Shown here one piece after another: positions 1 through 5,701 of a stretch of 5,750 nucleotides of DNA; the first letter of the stretch is position 1, and each line of letters starts with the position of its first letter. The notes beneath the pieces are model-generated. The model saw only the letters and a program-made list of their open reading frames with translations, was not told the origin of the DNA and did no database searches. Source of the stretch: an uncultured Streptococcus sp. (GTDB taxonomy: Bacteria > Bacillota > Bacilli > Lactobacillales > Streptococcaceae); assembly GCA_900755085.1 (NCBI GenBank), contig CAAEFF010000163.1:1-5750 (forward strand), given 5' to 3'. The position numbers and the translations under genes are program-made.

Positions 1-2
1 AC

Positions 3-677
3 CATTTGTCTGCTCATTTCCAGACCAATACAGGCCTATCGGTGGAGGACTTTATGCAGATTGACCTTGCCAACCTTTTACCAGACCTACCAGGTAATCT
101 CAGCGGGATCAATCCTAACCGCTATGTCTTTTATCAGGATATTCTCTGTCCGCTCCTTGACCGACACATGACACCTGAACAGGACAAACCGCACTTCGCT
201 CAGGCAGCTGAGATTCTTGCTGACATTAAAGAAAAAGCTGGTAACTATGCCTACCTCTTTGAAACGCAGGCTCAGTTGAACCAGATTTTAAGTAGGAAAG
301 TGGATGTGGGACGGCGCATTCGTCAGGCCTATCAAGCGGATGATAAGGAAAGTCTGCAAGAAATCGTAAGACAAGAATTACCAGAACTCAGAAGCCAAAT
401 TGAAGACTTCCATGCCCTCTTTAGCCACCAATGGATGAAAGAAAACAAGGTCTTTGGCTTGGATACGGTCGATATCCGTATGGGCGGACTCTTGCAACGC
501 ATCAAGCGAGCAGAAAGTCGCATCGAGGCTTATCTGGCTGGTCAGCTTGACCGCATAGATGAGCTGGAAGTAGAAATATTGCCATTTAACGACTTCTACG
601 TAGATAAGGACTTCGCAGCCACAACAGCTAACCAGTGGCACACCATTGCTACAGCTTCAACGATTTACACGACCTAA
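3..677 (+). CDS. C-terminal part of probable GH20C-like beta-N-acetylhexosaminidase (5' end outside window)
   Basis: The reading frame is open to the left edge and gives 224 residues before the TAA at 675-677, so this is the 3' part of a longer gene. The visible part is soluble, with no membrane segment, and largely helical and charged. It contains the stretches GINPNRYVFYQDILCP and, at the end, PFNDFYVDKDFAATTANQWH. From memory these resemble the C-terminal helical region of the streptococcal intracellular GH20C enzyme, which removes terminal beta-linked GlcNAc or GalNAc from oligosaccharides. The GH20 catalytic Asp-Glu pair would lie upstream and cannot be checked. The neighbouring oligosaccharide importer fits a role in cytoplasmic trimming of imported glycans. 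A parS-like sequence and a terminator follow, so it is probably a separate transcript from the importer. The family call is moderately sure; the alternative is another glycoside hydrolase-related protein. Confidence 0.6.
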   Translation, partial: HLSAHFQTNTGLSVEDFMQIDLANLLPDLPGNLSGINPNRYVFYQDILCPLLDRHMTPEQDKPHFAQAAEILADIKEKAGNYAYLFETQAQLNQILSRKVDVGRRIRQAYQADDKESLQEIVRQELPELRSQIEDFHALFSHQWMKENKVFGLDTVDIRMGGLLQRIKRAESRIEAYLAGQLDRIDELEVEILPFNDFYVDKDFAATTANQWHTIATASTIYTT

Positions 678-705
678 AAACAAGAACACCGTGCCTTGGA
701 CAGAG

Positions 706-721
706 TGTTTCTCGTGAAACA
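706..721. other. parS-like ParB-binding site (one mismatch to consensus)
   Basis: The sequence TGTTTCTCGTGAAACA differs from the Firmicute parS consensus TGTTTCACGTGAAACA at one position, the seventh base (T instead of A). The right half-site GTGAAACA is intact. parS sites bind ParB, which loads the SMC condensin and helps segregate origins, and they cluster near the replication origin in streptococci and bacilli. The site lies 28 bases after the stop codon at 677, outside coding sequence. The same bases could form a hairpin with a 6-bp stem and a UCGU loop, but no U-run follows, so it is not a terminator. Confidence 0.6.
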
Positions 722-738
722 TCCCTTTCTTCAAAAGT

Positions 739-770
739 ACTCCACATAAAATAATTTGTGGAGTTTTTTC
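739..770 (+). terminator. Rho-independent terminator after the hexosaminidase-like gene
   Basis: A perfect 8-bp stem, ACTCCACA (739-746) with TGTGGAGT (757-764), encloses a 10-base loop and runs into a T-rich tail (764-769). It separates the upstream gene from the importer operon. Confidence 0.8.
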
Positions 771-783
771 TATAATTAGTAGT

Positions 784-812
784 TTAACCTAACCTGCAAA
801 TAGGAGTATACT
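784..812 (+). promoter_or_regulatory. Sigma-A promoter of the importer operon
   Basis: The -10 is TATACT (807-812), five of six consensus bases. The best -35 is TTAACC (784-789), four of six, with a 17-base spacer. There is no extended -10 TG. Transcription would start near 819, giving a leader of about 67 bases before the first permease. The cre operator overlaps the predicted start. Confidence 0.6.
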
Positions 813-817
813 AATAA

Positions 818-831
818 TGTAATCGTTATCA
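818..831 (+). promoter_or_regulatory. cre operator (CcpA catabolite repression)
   Basis: TGTAATCGTTATCA matches every defined position of the cre consensus TGWAANCGNTNWCA. It begins 5 bases after the -10 and so covers the predicted transcription start. Binding of CcpA with HPr-Ser-P there is known to block initiation. This predicts that the transporter is repressed on glucose and released on host glycans. Confidence 0.85.
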
Positions 832-854
832 AAAGTCTAAAAAGGAATTTTTAG

Positions 855-893
855 ATGGATATCAAAATAAAAAAGGGAGGAAATTATGAATAA
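855..893 (+). CDS. Possible 12-residue leader ORF overlapping the first permease start
   Basis: An ATG at 855 opens the peptide MDIKIKKGGNYE, with TAA at 891-893. It has an AAAGGAA sequence at 841-847, 7 bases upstream. It reads through the ribosome binding site of the permease gene and stops inside that gene's second and third codons, in another frame. If translated, it could couple or tune initiation of the permease. The codons AAA ATA AAA AAG are simply AT-rich, so chance is a real alternative. Confidence 0.25.
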   Translation: MDIKIKKGGNYE

Positions 894-1815
894 GTTTTCA
901 AAAACCTTGAGAGACAATTGGATCTTTCTCTTGATGGTTTTACCAGGGGCACTCTGGTTGATTCTATTCTTCTACATTCCAGTATTTGGGAACGTGGTTG
1001 CCTTTAAAGACTATCACATGACCAGTAATGGATTTATAGATAGTATCGTGAATAGTAAATGGGTCGGACTCGATAATTTCAGATTCTTGTTTAGTTCAAA
1101 AGATGCCTTTATTATCACACGAAATACTGTCCTCTACAATCTCGGCTTTATCTTTATCGGTTTGATTGTATCTGTAGGGATTGCCATCATCCTCAGTGAA
1201 CTCCGTTCTAAGAGAATGGTTAAGATCTTCCAAACTTCCATGTTGTTCCCTTACTTCTTGTCTTGGGTTATCATCAGTTTCTTTACAGATGCCTTCCTAA
1301 ACATTGATAAAGGTGTGTTCAACCATTTCCTAGAGTCTATCGGAATGAAGGAAATCAACTTCTACGCTGACTTGGGTATCTGGCCATATCTTCTACTTTT
1401 CCTAGGTATTTGGAAAGGCTTTGGATATAGCAGTGTCATGTACTATGCGACAATCATGGGAATTGATCCAACCTACTACGAAGCAGCAACAGTGGATGGG
1501 GCTAGCAAATGGCAACGAATTCGCAATGTAACTATTCCACAGTTGACACCATTGGTAACTGTATTGACCATCCTTGCAGTCGGAAATATCTTCCGTGCAG
1601 ACTTTGGTCTCTTCTACCAAATTCCCCACAATGCTGGTCAGCTTTATAACGTAACCAACGTCTTGGACGTATATGTTTATAATGGTTTGACTCAGACAGC
1701 AGATATCGGGATGGCTTCAGCGGCAGGTCTTTATCAATCAGTCGTCGGCTTGATTCTGGTTATCTTATCAAACTTACTTGCAAGACGAGTTGATCCAAAC
1801 TCAGCCTTGTTCTAG
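886..1815 (+). CDS. ngtP1: Carbohydrate ABC importer permease NgtP1 (LplB type)
   Basis: This is the first of the two transmembrane subunits of an oligosaccharide importer. The 309-residue protein is typical in length for LplB-type permeases. Hydrophobic segments lie at about 12-34, 80-103, 117-137, 164-185, 219-236 and 281-298. The cytoplasmic EAA loop that docks on the ATPase is clear: E199-A-A, then the conserved Gly in VDGAS, then I and P in NVTIPQL. The start follows GGGAGG at 875-880 with a 5-base gap. The order permease, permease, lipoprotein, and remembered similarity, match the pneumococcal N-glycan transporter genes ngtP1-ngtP2-ngtS. A cre site in the promoter predicts repression by preferred sugars. 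No ATPase gene is present, so a shared MsmK-type ATPase is inferred. Importer permease is near certain; the specific name is less so. Confidence 0.9.
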   Translation: MNKFSKTLRDNWIFLLMVLPGALWLILFFYIPVFGNVVAFKDYHMTSNGFIDSIVNSKWVGLDNFRFLFSSKDAFIITRNTVLYNLGFIFIGLIVSVGIAIILSELRSKRMVKIFQTSMLFPYFLSWVIISFFTDAFLNIDKGVFNHFLESIGMKEINFYADLGIWPYLLLFLGIWKGFGYSSVMYYATIMGIDPTYYEAATVDGASKWQRIRNVTIPQLTPLVTVLTILAVGNIFRADFGLFYQIPHNAGQLYNVTNVLDVYVYNGLTQTADIGMASAAGLYQSVVGLILVILSNLLARRVDPNSALF

Positions 1816-1826
1816 AAAGGAGGAGA
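1816..1826 (+). promoter_or_regulatory. Ribosome binding site that sets the start of the second permease
   Basis: AAAGGAGGAG runs from 1816, directly after the upstream stop codon at 1813-1815. It fits the ATG at 1829 and not the in-frame ATG at 1778, which lies inside the upstream gene and has no comparable site. Confidence 0.85.
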
Positions 1827-1828
1827 AT

Positions 1829-2752
1829 ATGGCAGAAAAGAAAATTAAAAAAGAAAAAATTGATAATGTCGGCATTCACTCCTTCAGTAAGAAAGCAGAT
1901 ATCTTCTTCAGTACCATTTCTGGTTTGATCGCCCTCTCTTGTATCCTACCCTTTGTATTCGTTATCGTTATTTCGGTGACAGATGAAAAGAGTATCCTCC
2001 AAAATGGATATAGCTTCTTCCCATCCCAATTTGGATTAGACGGTTTTGAATTTTTGGCACAATTTAAGGATAAAATCCTCCAAGCCCTCTTCATCTCAGT
2101 CTTTGTAACCGTAGTTGGGACATTGACAAATGTCTTTATCACAACAACTTATGCCTACGCTATTTCACGGACAACCTTTAAGTATCGCAGATTCTTTACG
2201 ATCTTTGCCCTTCTTAGTATGTTGTTCAACGCTGGTTTGGTACCTGGCTATATCGTGGTAACTCGTTTACTTCAACTTGGTGATACAGTTTGGGCCTTGA
2301 TTGTTCCAATGCTTCTCTCACCATTTAACATCATCTTGATGCGTTCATTCTTCAAGAAGACCATCCCAGAAGCTATTCTAGAATCCGCTCGTATCGATGG
2401 TGCCAGTGAAGCCCGGATCTTCTTCCAAATCTGTTTGCCATTGTCACTACCAGGTATCGCAACCATCACGCTCTTGACAGCTCTTGGTTTCTGGAATGAT
2501 TGGTTCAACGCCCTTCTTTATATCAAGAGTGACAACTTGTATCCATTGCAATATTTGCTCATGCAAATCCAACAAAATATGGACTACATCGCCAAAGCAG
2601 TCGGTCTATCTGGTCAACTGGGAGTTGCTCTTCCAAAAGAAACAGGCCGTATGGCCATGGTTGTAGTTGCAACCCTTCCAATCGCAATCTTGTATCCATT
2701 CTTCCAACGCTACTTTGTAAAAGGTTTGACTATCGGTGGTGTGAAAGAATAG
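1829..2752 (+). CDS. ngtP2: Carbohydrate ABC importer permease NgtP2 (YtcP type)
   Basis: This is the second transmembrane subunit, pairing with the upstream permease. It has 307 residues from the chosen ATG, the usual family length. A Lys-rich cytoplasmic N-terminus (AEKKIKKEKID) precedes the first membrane helix at about 28-53. Further helices lie at about 88-115, 125-150, 155-180, 200-225 and 275-295. The EAA loop appears as E185-S-A-R-I-D-G-A-S with the later LPLSLPG. Here Ser replaces the first Ala, which is common in this branch. The C-terminus RYFVKGLTIGGVKE is characteristic of COG0395-type sugar permeases. Only 13 bases separate it from the preceding stop, so the two are co-transcribed and probably translationally linked. 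The substrate is inferred from remembered similarity to the pneumococcal N-glycan importer. Confidence 0.9.
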   Translation: MAEKKIKKEKIDNVGIHSFSKKADIFFSTISGLIALSCILPFVFVIVISVTDEKSILQNGYSFFPSQFGLDGFEFLAQFKDKILQALFISVFVTVVGTLTNVFITTTYAYAISRTTFKYRRFFTIFALLSMLFNAGLVPGYIVVTRLLQLGDTVWALIVPMLLSPFNIILMRSFFKKTIPEAILESARIDGASEARIFFQICLPLSLPGIATITLLTALGFWNDWFNALLYIKSDNLYPLQYLLMQIQQNMDYIAKAVGLSGQLGVALPKETGRMAMVVVATLPIAILYPFFQRYFVKGLTIGGVKE

Positions 2753-2760
2753 TACTTGTC

Positions 2761-2777
2761 GAGAAATACTATTTCTC
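2761..2777 (+). other. Intercistronic palindrome between second permease and lipoprotein gene
   Basis: GAGAAATA and TATTTCTC form a perfect 8-base inverted repeat around a single C; the RNA would fold as a 6-bp stem with a 5-base loop. A weaker inverted repeat, AACTTC (2785-2790) with GAAGTT (2799-2804), follows. No U-run follows either, so neither is a classic terminator. Such hairpins ahead of binding-protein genes are often mRNA processing or stability elements. An operator is the alternative. Confidence 0.4.
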
Positions 2778-2840
2778 ATTTCCAAACTTCCCTTGCGTGA
2801 AGTTAAGATCATTACATTGTTTATAAGTTTAAAAATAAAA

Positions 2841-2847
2841 AAAGGAG
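2841..2847 (+). promoter_or_regulatory. Ribosome binding site that sets the lipoprotein start
   Basis: AAAGGAG lies 8 bases before the ATG at 2856. That ATG gives an immediate lipoprotein signal peptide. The in-frame ATG at 2793 would add 21 residues before the signal and has no such site. Confidence 0.85.
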
Positions 2848-2855
2848 TTTTTGTC

Positions 2856-4337
2856 ATGAAAAACTGGAAAAAATATGCTTTTGCATCTGCTAGCGTAGTC
2901 GCTTTGGCTGCTGGTCTCGCTGCTTGTGGAAACCTTTCAGGTAACAAAAAAGCTGCTGACTCAGCTTCAGGTGAAAAAACTGTTATCAAAATGTACCAAA
3001 TCGGGGACAAACCAGATAACTTGGATGAATTGCTAGAAAATGCCAACAAAATCATCGGTGAAAAAGTTGGTGCTAAATTGGATATCCAATATCTTGGATG
3101 GGGTGACTATGATAAGAAAATGTCAGTTATCACATCATCTGGTGAAAACTACGATATCGCCTTTGCATCTAACTATGTTGTAAATGCTCAAAAAGGTGCC
3201 TATGCTGACTTGACTGACTTGTATAAGAAAGAAGGAGCAGAGCTTTATAAAGCACTTGACCCAGCTTACATCAAAGGTAACAGCATTAACGGTAAAATTT
3301 ACGCAGTTCCAGTTGCAGCCAACGTTGCATCATCTCAAAACTTCGCCTTCAACGGAACTCTTCTTGCTAAATACGGTATCGATATTTCAGGTGTCACTTC
3401 ATATGAAACACTTGAACCAGTCTTGAAACAAATCAAAGAAAAAGCTCCAGATGTAGTGCCATTTGCGGTTACTAAGAACTTTATCCCATCTGATAACTTT
3501 GACTACCCAGTTCCAAATGGACTTCCATTCGTTATCGACCTTGAAGGGGACACTACTAAGATCGTAAACCGTTACGAAGTGCCTCGCTTTAAAGAACACT
3601 TGAAGACTCTTCACAAATTCTATGAAGCTGGATACATTCCAAAAGACGTAGCAACAAGCGATACTTCATTTGACCTTCAACAAGATACTTGGTTCGTTCG
3701 TGAAGAAACAGTAGGACCAGCTGACTACGGTAACAGCTTGCTTTCACGTGTTGCAAACAAAGACATCCAAATCAAACCAATCACTAACTTCATCAAGAAA
3801 AACCAAACAACACAAGTTGCTAACTTTGTTATCTCAAACAACTCTAAGAACAAAGAAAAATCAATGGAAGTGTTGAACCTCTTGAACACTAACCCAGAAC
3901 TCTTGAATGGTCTTGTTTATGGTCCAGAAGGCAAGAACTGGGAAAAAATTCCAGGTAAAGAAAACCGTGTTAAAGTCCTTGATGGCTACAAAGGAAACAC
4001 TCACATGGGTGGATGGAACACTGGTAACAACTGGATCCTTTACATCAACGAAAACGTTACAGACCAACAAATCGAAGATTCTAAGAAACAATTGGCAGAA
4101 GCTAAAGAATCTCCAGCACTTGGATTCATCTTTAACACTGACAATGTGAAATCTGAAATCTCAGCAATCTCTAACACAATGCAACAATTCGATACAGCTA
4201 TCAACACTGGTACTGTAGACCCAGACAAAGCTATTCCAGAATTGATGGAAAAATTGAAATCTGAAGGTGCCTACGATAAAGTATTGAACGAAATGCAAAA
4301 ACAATACGATGAATTCTTGAAAAACAAAAAATCATAA
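2856..4337 (+). CDS. ngtS: Oligosaccharide-binding lipoprotein NgtS of the ABC importer
   Basis: This is the extracellular solute-binding subunit, tethered to the membrane by a lipid. It has 493 residues. The signal peptide runs from MKNWKK through a hydrophobic core to the lipobox LAAC, with lipidated Cys24, followed by a Ser/Lys/Ala-rich linker. The body is a two-lobed family 1-type sugar-binding fold starting near KTVIKMYQIGD. The C-terminal part from about residue 360, with GFIFN at 423 and EMQKQYDEFLKNKK at the end, matches the DUF3502 region of LplA-like binding proteins. It closely matches my memory of pneumococcal NgtS, which binds complex N-glycan oligosaccharides. Codon use is strongly biased to AAC, GCT, GGT and TCA, suggesting higher expression than the flanking immunity genes. 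A 103-base gap with a palindrome precedes it and a strong terminator follows. The class is near certain; the N-glycan ligand is by recall. Confidence 0.88.
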   Translation: MKNWKKYAFASASVVALAAGLAACGNLSGNKKAADSASGEKTVIKMYQIGDKPDNLDELLENANKIIGEKVGAKLDIQYLGWGDYDKKMSVITSSGENYDIAFASNYVVNAQKGAYADLTDLYKKEGAELYKALDPAYIKGNSINGKIYAVPVAANVASSQNFAFNGTLLAKYGIDISGVTSYETLEPVLKQIKEKAPDVVPFAVTKNFIPSDNFDYPVPNGLPFVIDLEGDTTKIVNRYEVPRFKEHLKTLHKFYEAGYIPKDVATSDTSFDLQQDTWFVREETVGPADYGNSLLSRVANKDIQIKPITNFIKKNQTTQVANFVISNNSKNKEKSMEVLNLLNTNPELLNGLVYGPEGKNWEKIPGKENRVKVLDGYKGNTHMGGWNTGNNWILYINENVTDQQIEDSKKQLAEAKESPALGFIFNTDNVKSEISAISNTMQQFDTAINTGTVDPDKAIPELMEKLKSEGAYDKVLNEMQKQYDEFLKNKKS

Positions 4338-4380
4338 GATCAATTGATTTCGTGTATTCATTCCTAATTCCTAAAAACTG

Positions 4381-4426
4381 AATCACTGTTTTCCTCAGGC
4401 TTATCTGGGGGAGGCAGTGATTTTTT
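4381..4426 (+). terminator. Rho-independent terminator of the importer operon
   Basis: AATCACTG (4381-4388) pairs perfectly with CAGTGATT (4415-4422). CCTC (4393-4396) with GAGG (4411-4414) can extend the stem past a 4-base bulge, and a six-T run (4421-4426) overlaps the end of the stem. It lies 44 bases after the lipoprotein stop. Confidence 0.88.
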
Positions 4427-4472
4427 GAAATAAAGACATAGATATTCCTGTTTTCTCATTTCCCTTATTGTA

Positions 4473-4502
4473 ACCATTCAGGAAATCTCAAGCACTATTT
4501 AG
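4473..4502 (+). promoter_or_regulatory. ComE/BlpR-like direct-repeat box
   Basis: ACCATTCAG (4473-4481) and ACTATTTAG (4494-4502) match at seven of nine positions and are separated by exactly 12 bases. That is the layout of LytTR-type response-regulator sites (ComE, BlpR) in streptococci. A third, weaker copy, AGGATTTAG, lies at 4514-4522. The box sits upstream of a -10 that lacks a -35, as expected for an activator-dependent promoter, and in front of immunity-type genes. Which regulator binds cannot be decided from the sequence. Confidence 0.6.
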
Positions 4503-4534
4503 GATTTGGAGTAAGGATTTAGGAAAATATAGCT

Positions 4535-4540
4535 TATATT
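4535..4540 (+). promoter_or_regulatory. -10 element of the protease/immunity operon
   Basis: TATATT matches five of six consensus bases. The bases 17 upstream (TAAGGA, 4512-4517) are no recognisable -35. The start of transcription would be near 4547, leaving a short leader before the ribosome binding site AAGGAGAG at 4561-4568. Confidence 0.45.
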
Positions 4541-4573
4541 AGAGATGTCTCGAGTTTACAAAGGAGAGTTCAT

Positions 4574-5263
4574 ATGAAGAAGTATCAACTTCTATTCAAA
4601 ATTAGTGCAGTTTTCTCTTACCTATTTTTCGTATTTGGTCTTTCTCAGCTGACGCTTATTGTTCAAAATTATTGGCAATTTTCTTCCCAGATTGGCAATT
4701 TCGTCTGGATTCAAAATCTCTTGAGTTTGCTATTTAGCGGAGTCATGATTTGGATTCTGGTTAAGACAGGCCATGGCTATCTCTTTTGCATTCCAAGAAA
4801 AAAATGGCTTTGGTATTCGATTTTGACAGTATTAGTGGTAGTGCTCCAGATCTCTTTTAACGTTCAGACAGCTAAACATGTTCAGTCAACTGCTGAAGGT
4901 TGGGCTGTATTGATCGGTTATAGTGGGACCAACTTTGCTGAGCTAGGTATCTATATAACTTTGTTTTTCCTGACTCCACTTATGGAAGAGCTAATCTATA
5001 GAGGATTACTGCAACACGCCTTTTTTAAGCATTCGAGATTTGGCCTTGATTTGCTTCTTCCGTCAATTTTATTTGCTCTTCCTCATTTTTCAAGCCTGCC
5101 TAGTTTGTTAGATATCTTCGTCTTTGCAACATCTGGCATCATCTTTGCTAGTTTGACCCGCTATACCAAGAGCATTTATCCATCCTATGCGGTGCATGTG
5201 ATTAATAATATTTTCGCAACATTACCATTTTTGCTGACTTTTTTACAGAGGGTGTTTGGGTAA
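4574..5263 (+). CDS. CPBP/CAAX-family intramembrane protease-like protein, probable bacteriocin self-immunity
   Basis: The 229-residue membrane protein has the three signatures of the CPBP (Abi/CAAX) family: the glutamate motif E138-E139-L-I-Y-R143, the FxxxH motif F167-A-L-P-H171, and H208-V-I-N-N212. All expected metal-binding and catalytic residues are therefore present. Hydrophobic segments lie near 9-31, 45-63, 78-96, 120-136, 152-170, 175-193 and 205-226, so the active site would sit in the membrane. In streptococci and lactobacilli such proteins are common in bacteriocin loci (for example blp/pnc) and several confer self-immunity. The ATG follows AAGGAGAG with a 5-base gap. The next gene, 55 bases on with no terminator between, is a bacteriocin immunity protein, which supports that role. 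Rare codons are more frequent than in the transporter genes. The family is sure; the substrate is unknown. Confidence 0.85.
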   Translation: MKKYQLLFKISAVFSYLFFVFGLSQLTLIVQNYWQFSSQIGNFVWIQNLLSLLFSGVMIWILVKTGHGYLFCIPRKKWLWYSILTVLVVVLQISFNVQTAKHVQSTAEGWAVLIGYSGTNFAELGIYITLFFLTPLMEELIYRGLLQHAFFKHSRFGLDLLLPSILFALPHFSSLPSLLDIFVFATSGIIFASLTRYTKSIYPSYAVHVINNIFATLPFLLTFLQRVFG

Positions 5264-5302
5264 ATACTGGCGCGAGAGTTAGGAATGACAGCTTTTCAAC
5301 TT

Positions 5303-5309
5303 AAGGAGG
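5303..5309 (+). promoter_or_regulatory. Ribosome binding site deciding between two close starts
   Basis: AAGGAGG is 9 bases before the ATG at 5319 but only 3 before the in-frame ATG at 5313. Normal spacing favours 5319. Confidence 0.7.
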
Positions 5310-5318
5310 TAAATGAGT

Positions 5319-5615
5319 ATGACACCATTAAAATGGTTTGCTGGAGGAAGCGAAAGACGTTGTGAAGCCATGATTATCATAGATTATCTATTGGAAGATA
5401 TAAAGGATACGCCTCAACTGACTCCTTTGAAAAATCTGTTAGTAAGTTATAAAAGGCGATTAGAGGACGATGGGACCTCTACCCCATTTATATTGAGTCA
5501 AATGAATGTTGACATCTCACGTGTATTGATTGACAATAAGCTGATGTTATCAGAAAGTCAATCCGAGCAGATCAAAAAATTGAGAGAATTATCTGCTATT
5601 CGCTATGGTTACTGA
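5319..5615 (+). CDS. Enterocin A-type bacteriocin immunity protein
   Basis: This small cytosolic protein of 98 residues (100 if the ATG at 5313 is used) resembles the enterocin A immunity family (PF08951), whose members protect producers from class IIa/pediocin-like peptides through a four-helix bundle. The sequence is charged and helical, with no signal peptide or membrane helix. The C-terminal block SESQSEQIKKLRELSAIRYGY looks like the conserved end of streptococcal members, and the N-terminal PLKWFAGGSERR is also typical by memory. It follows the CPBP gene by 55 bases with no terminator, so the two form a probable immunity operon downstream of the ComE/BlpR-like box. No bacteriocin precursor with a double-glycine leader is visible beside it, making it an orphan immunity gene within this window. 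The family call is confident; the peptide it counters is unknown. Confidence 0.82.
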   Translation: MTPLKWFAGGSERRCEAMIIIDYLLEDIKDTPQLTPLKNLLVSYKRRLEDDGTSTPFILSQMNVDISRVLIDNKLMLSESQSEQIKKLRELSAIRYGY

Positions 5616-5661
5616 TGAAGTGCAGGGATAAGCATCTTTCTACAATTTCCAGTCAAATAAA

Positions 5662-5690
5662 TTGCATTCGTTTTCTCAAGCAGGTATACT
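5662..5690 (+). promoter_or_regulatory. Sigma-A promoter near the right edge
   Basis: The -35 is TTGCAT (5662-5667), four of six, and the -10 is TATACT (5685-5690), five of six, with an ideal 17-base spacer. It implies that a new transcript begins near 5697 for the gene entering at the edge. I see no clear terminator between 5616 and this promoter, so read-through from the immunity operon is possible. Confidence 0.65.
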
Positions 5691-5696
5691 AGTATA
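5685..5696. promoter_or_regulatory. 12-bp palindrome over the -10, possible operator
   Basis: TATACTAGTATA is perfectly self-complementary and spans the -10 up to about the transcription start. A dimeric repressor there would block the promoter. The AT-rich -10 contributes half of the symmetry, so chance is possible. Confidence 0.35.
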
Positions 5697-5701
5697 GTTA
5701 G

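Noticed and set aside
1778..1828. Upstream in-frame ATG for the second permease
   Set aside because: It lies inside the first permease gene with no ribosome binding site, while 1829 has AAAGGAGGAG.
2793..2855. Upstream in-frame ATG-to-signal extension of the lipoprotein
   Set aside because: It would place 21 residues before a normal lipoprotein signal peptide; the good ribosome binding site is at 2841-2847.
2606..3055. A 149-codon open frame on the minus strand across the permease-lipoprotein junction
   Set aside because: It lies opposite two well-supported genes, crosses their intergenic gap, resembles no family I recognise, and its coding potential is explained by the plus-strand codon bias.
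3571..3580. Partial ComX cin-box-like TTACGAAGTG
   Set aside because: Only a partial match to TACGAATA, inside a coding region and not upstream of a gene.
4049..4062. cre-like sequence CGAAAACGTTACAG inside the lipoprotein gene
   Set aside because: It misses several defined cre positions and lies deep in coding sequence.
4339..4348. 10-bp palindrome ATCAATTGAT just after the lipoprotein stop
   Set aside because: It is short and AT-rich, expected by chance in such DNA, and the true terminator lies further on.
4338..4573. BOX or RUP repeat or insertion sequence remnants in the intergenic region
   Set aside because: No recognisable BOX module, terminal inverted repeats or target duplications were seen; the region is explained by the terminator and promoter elements.
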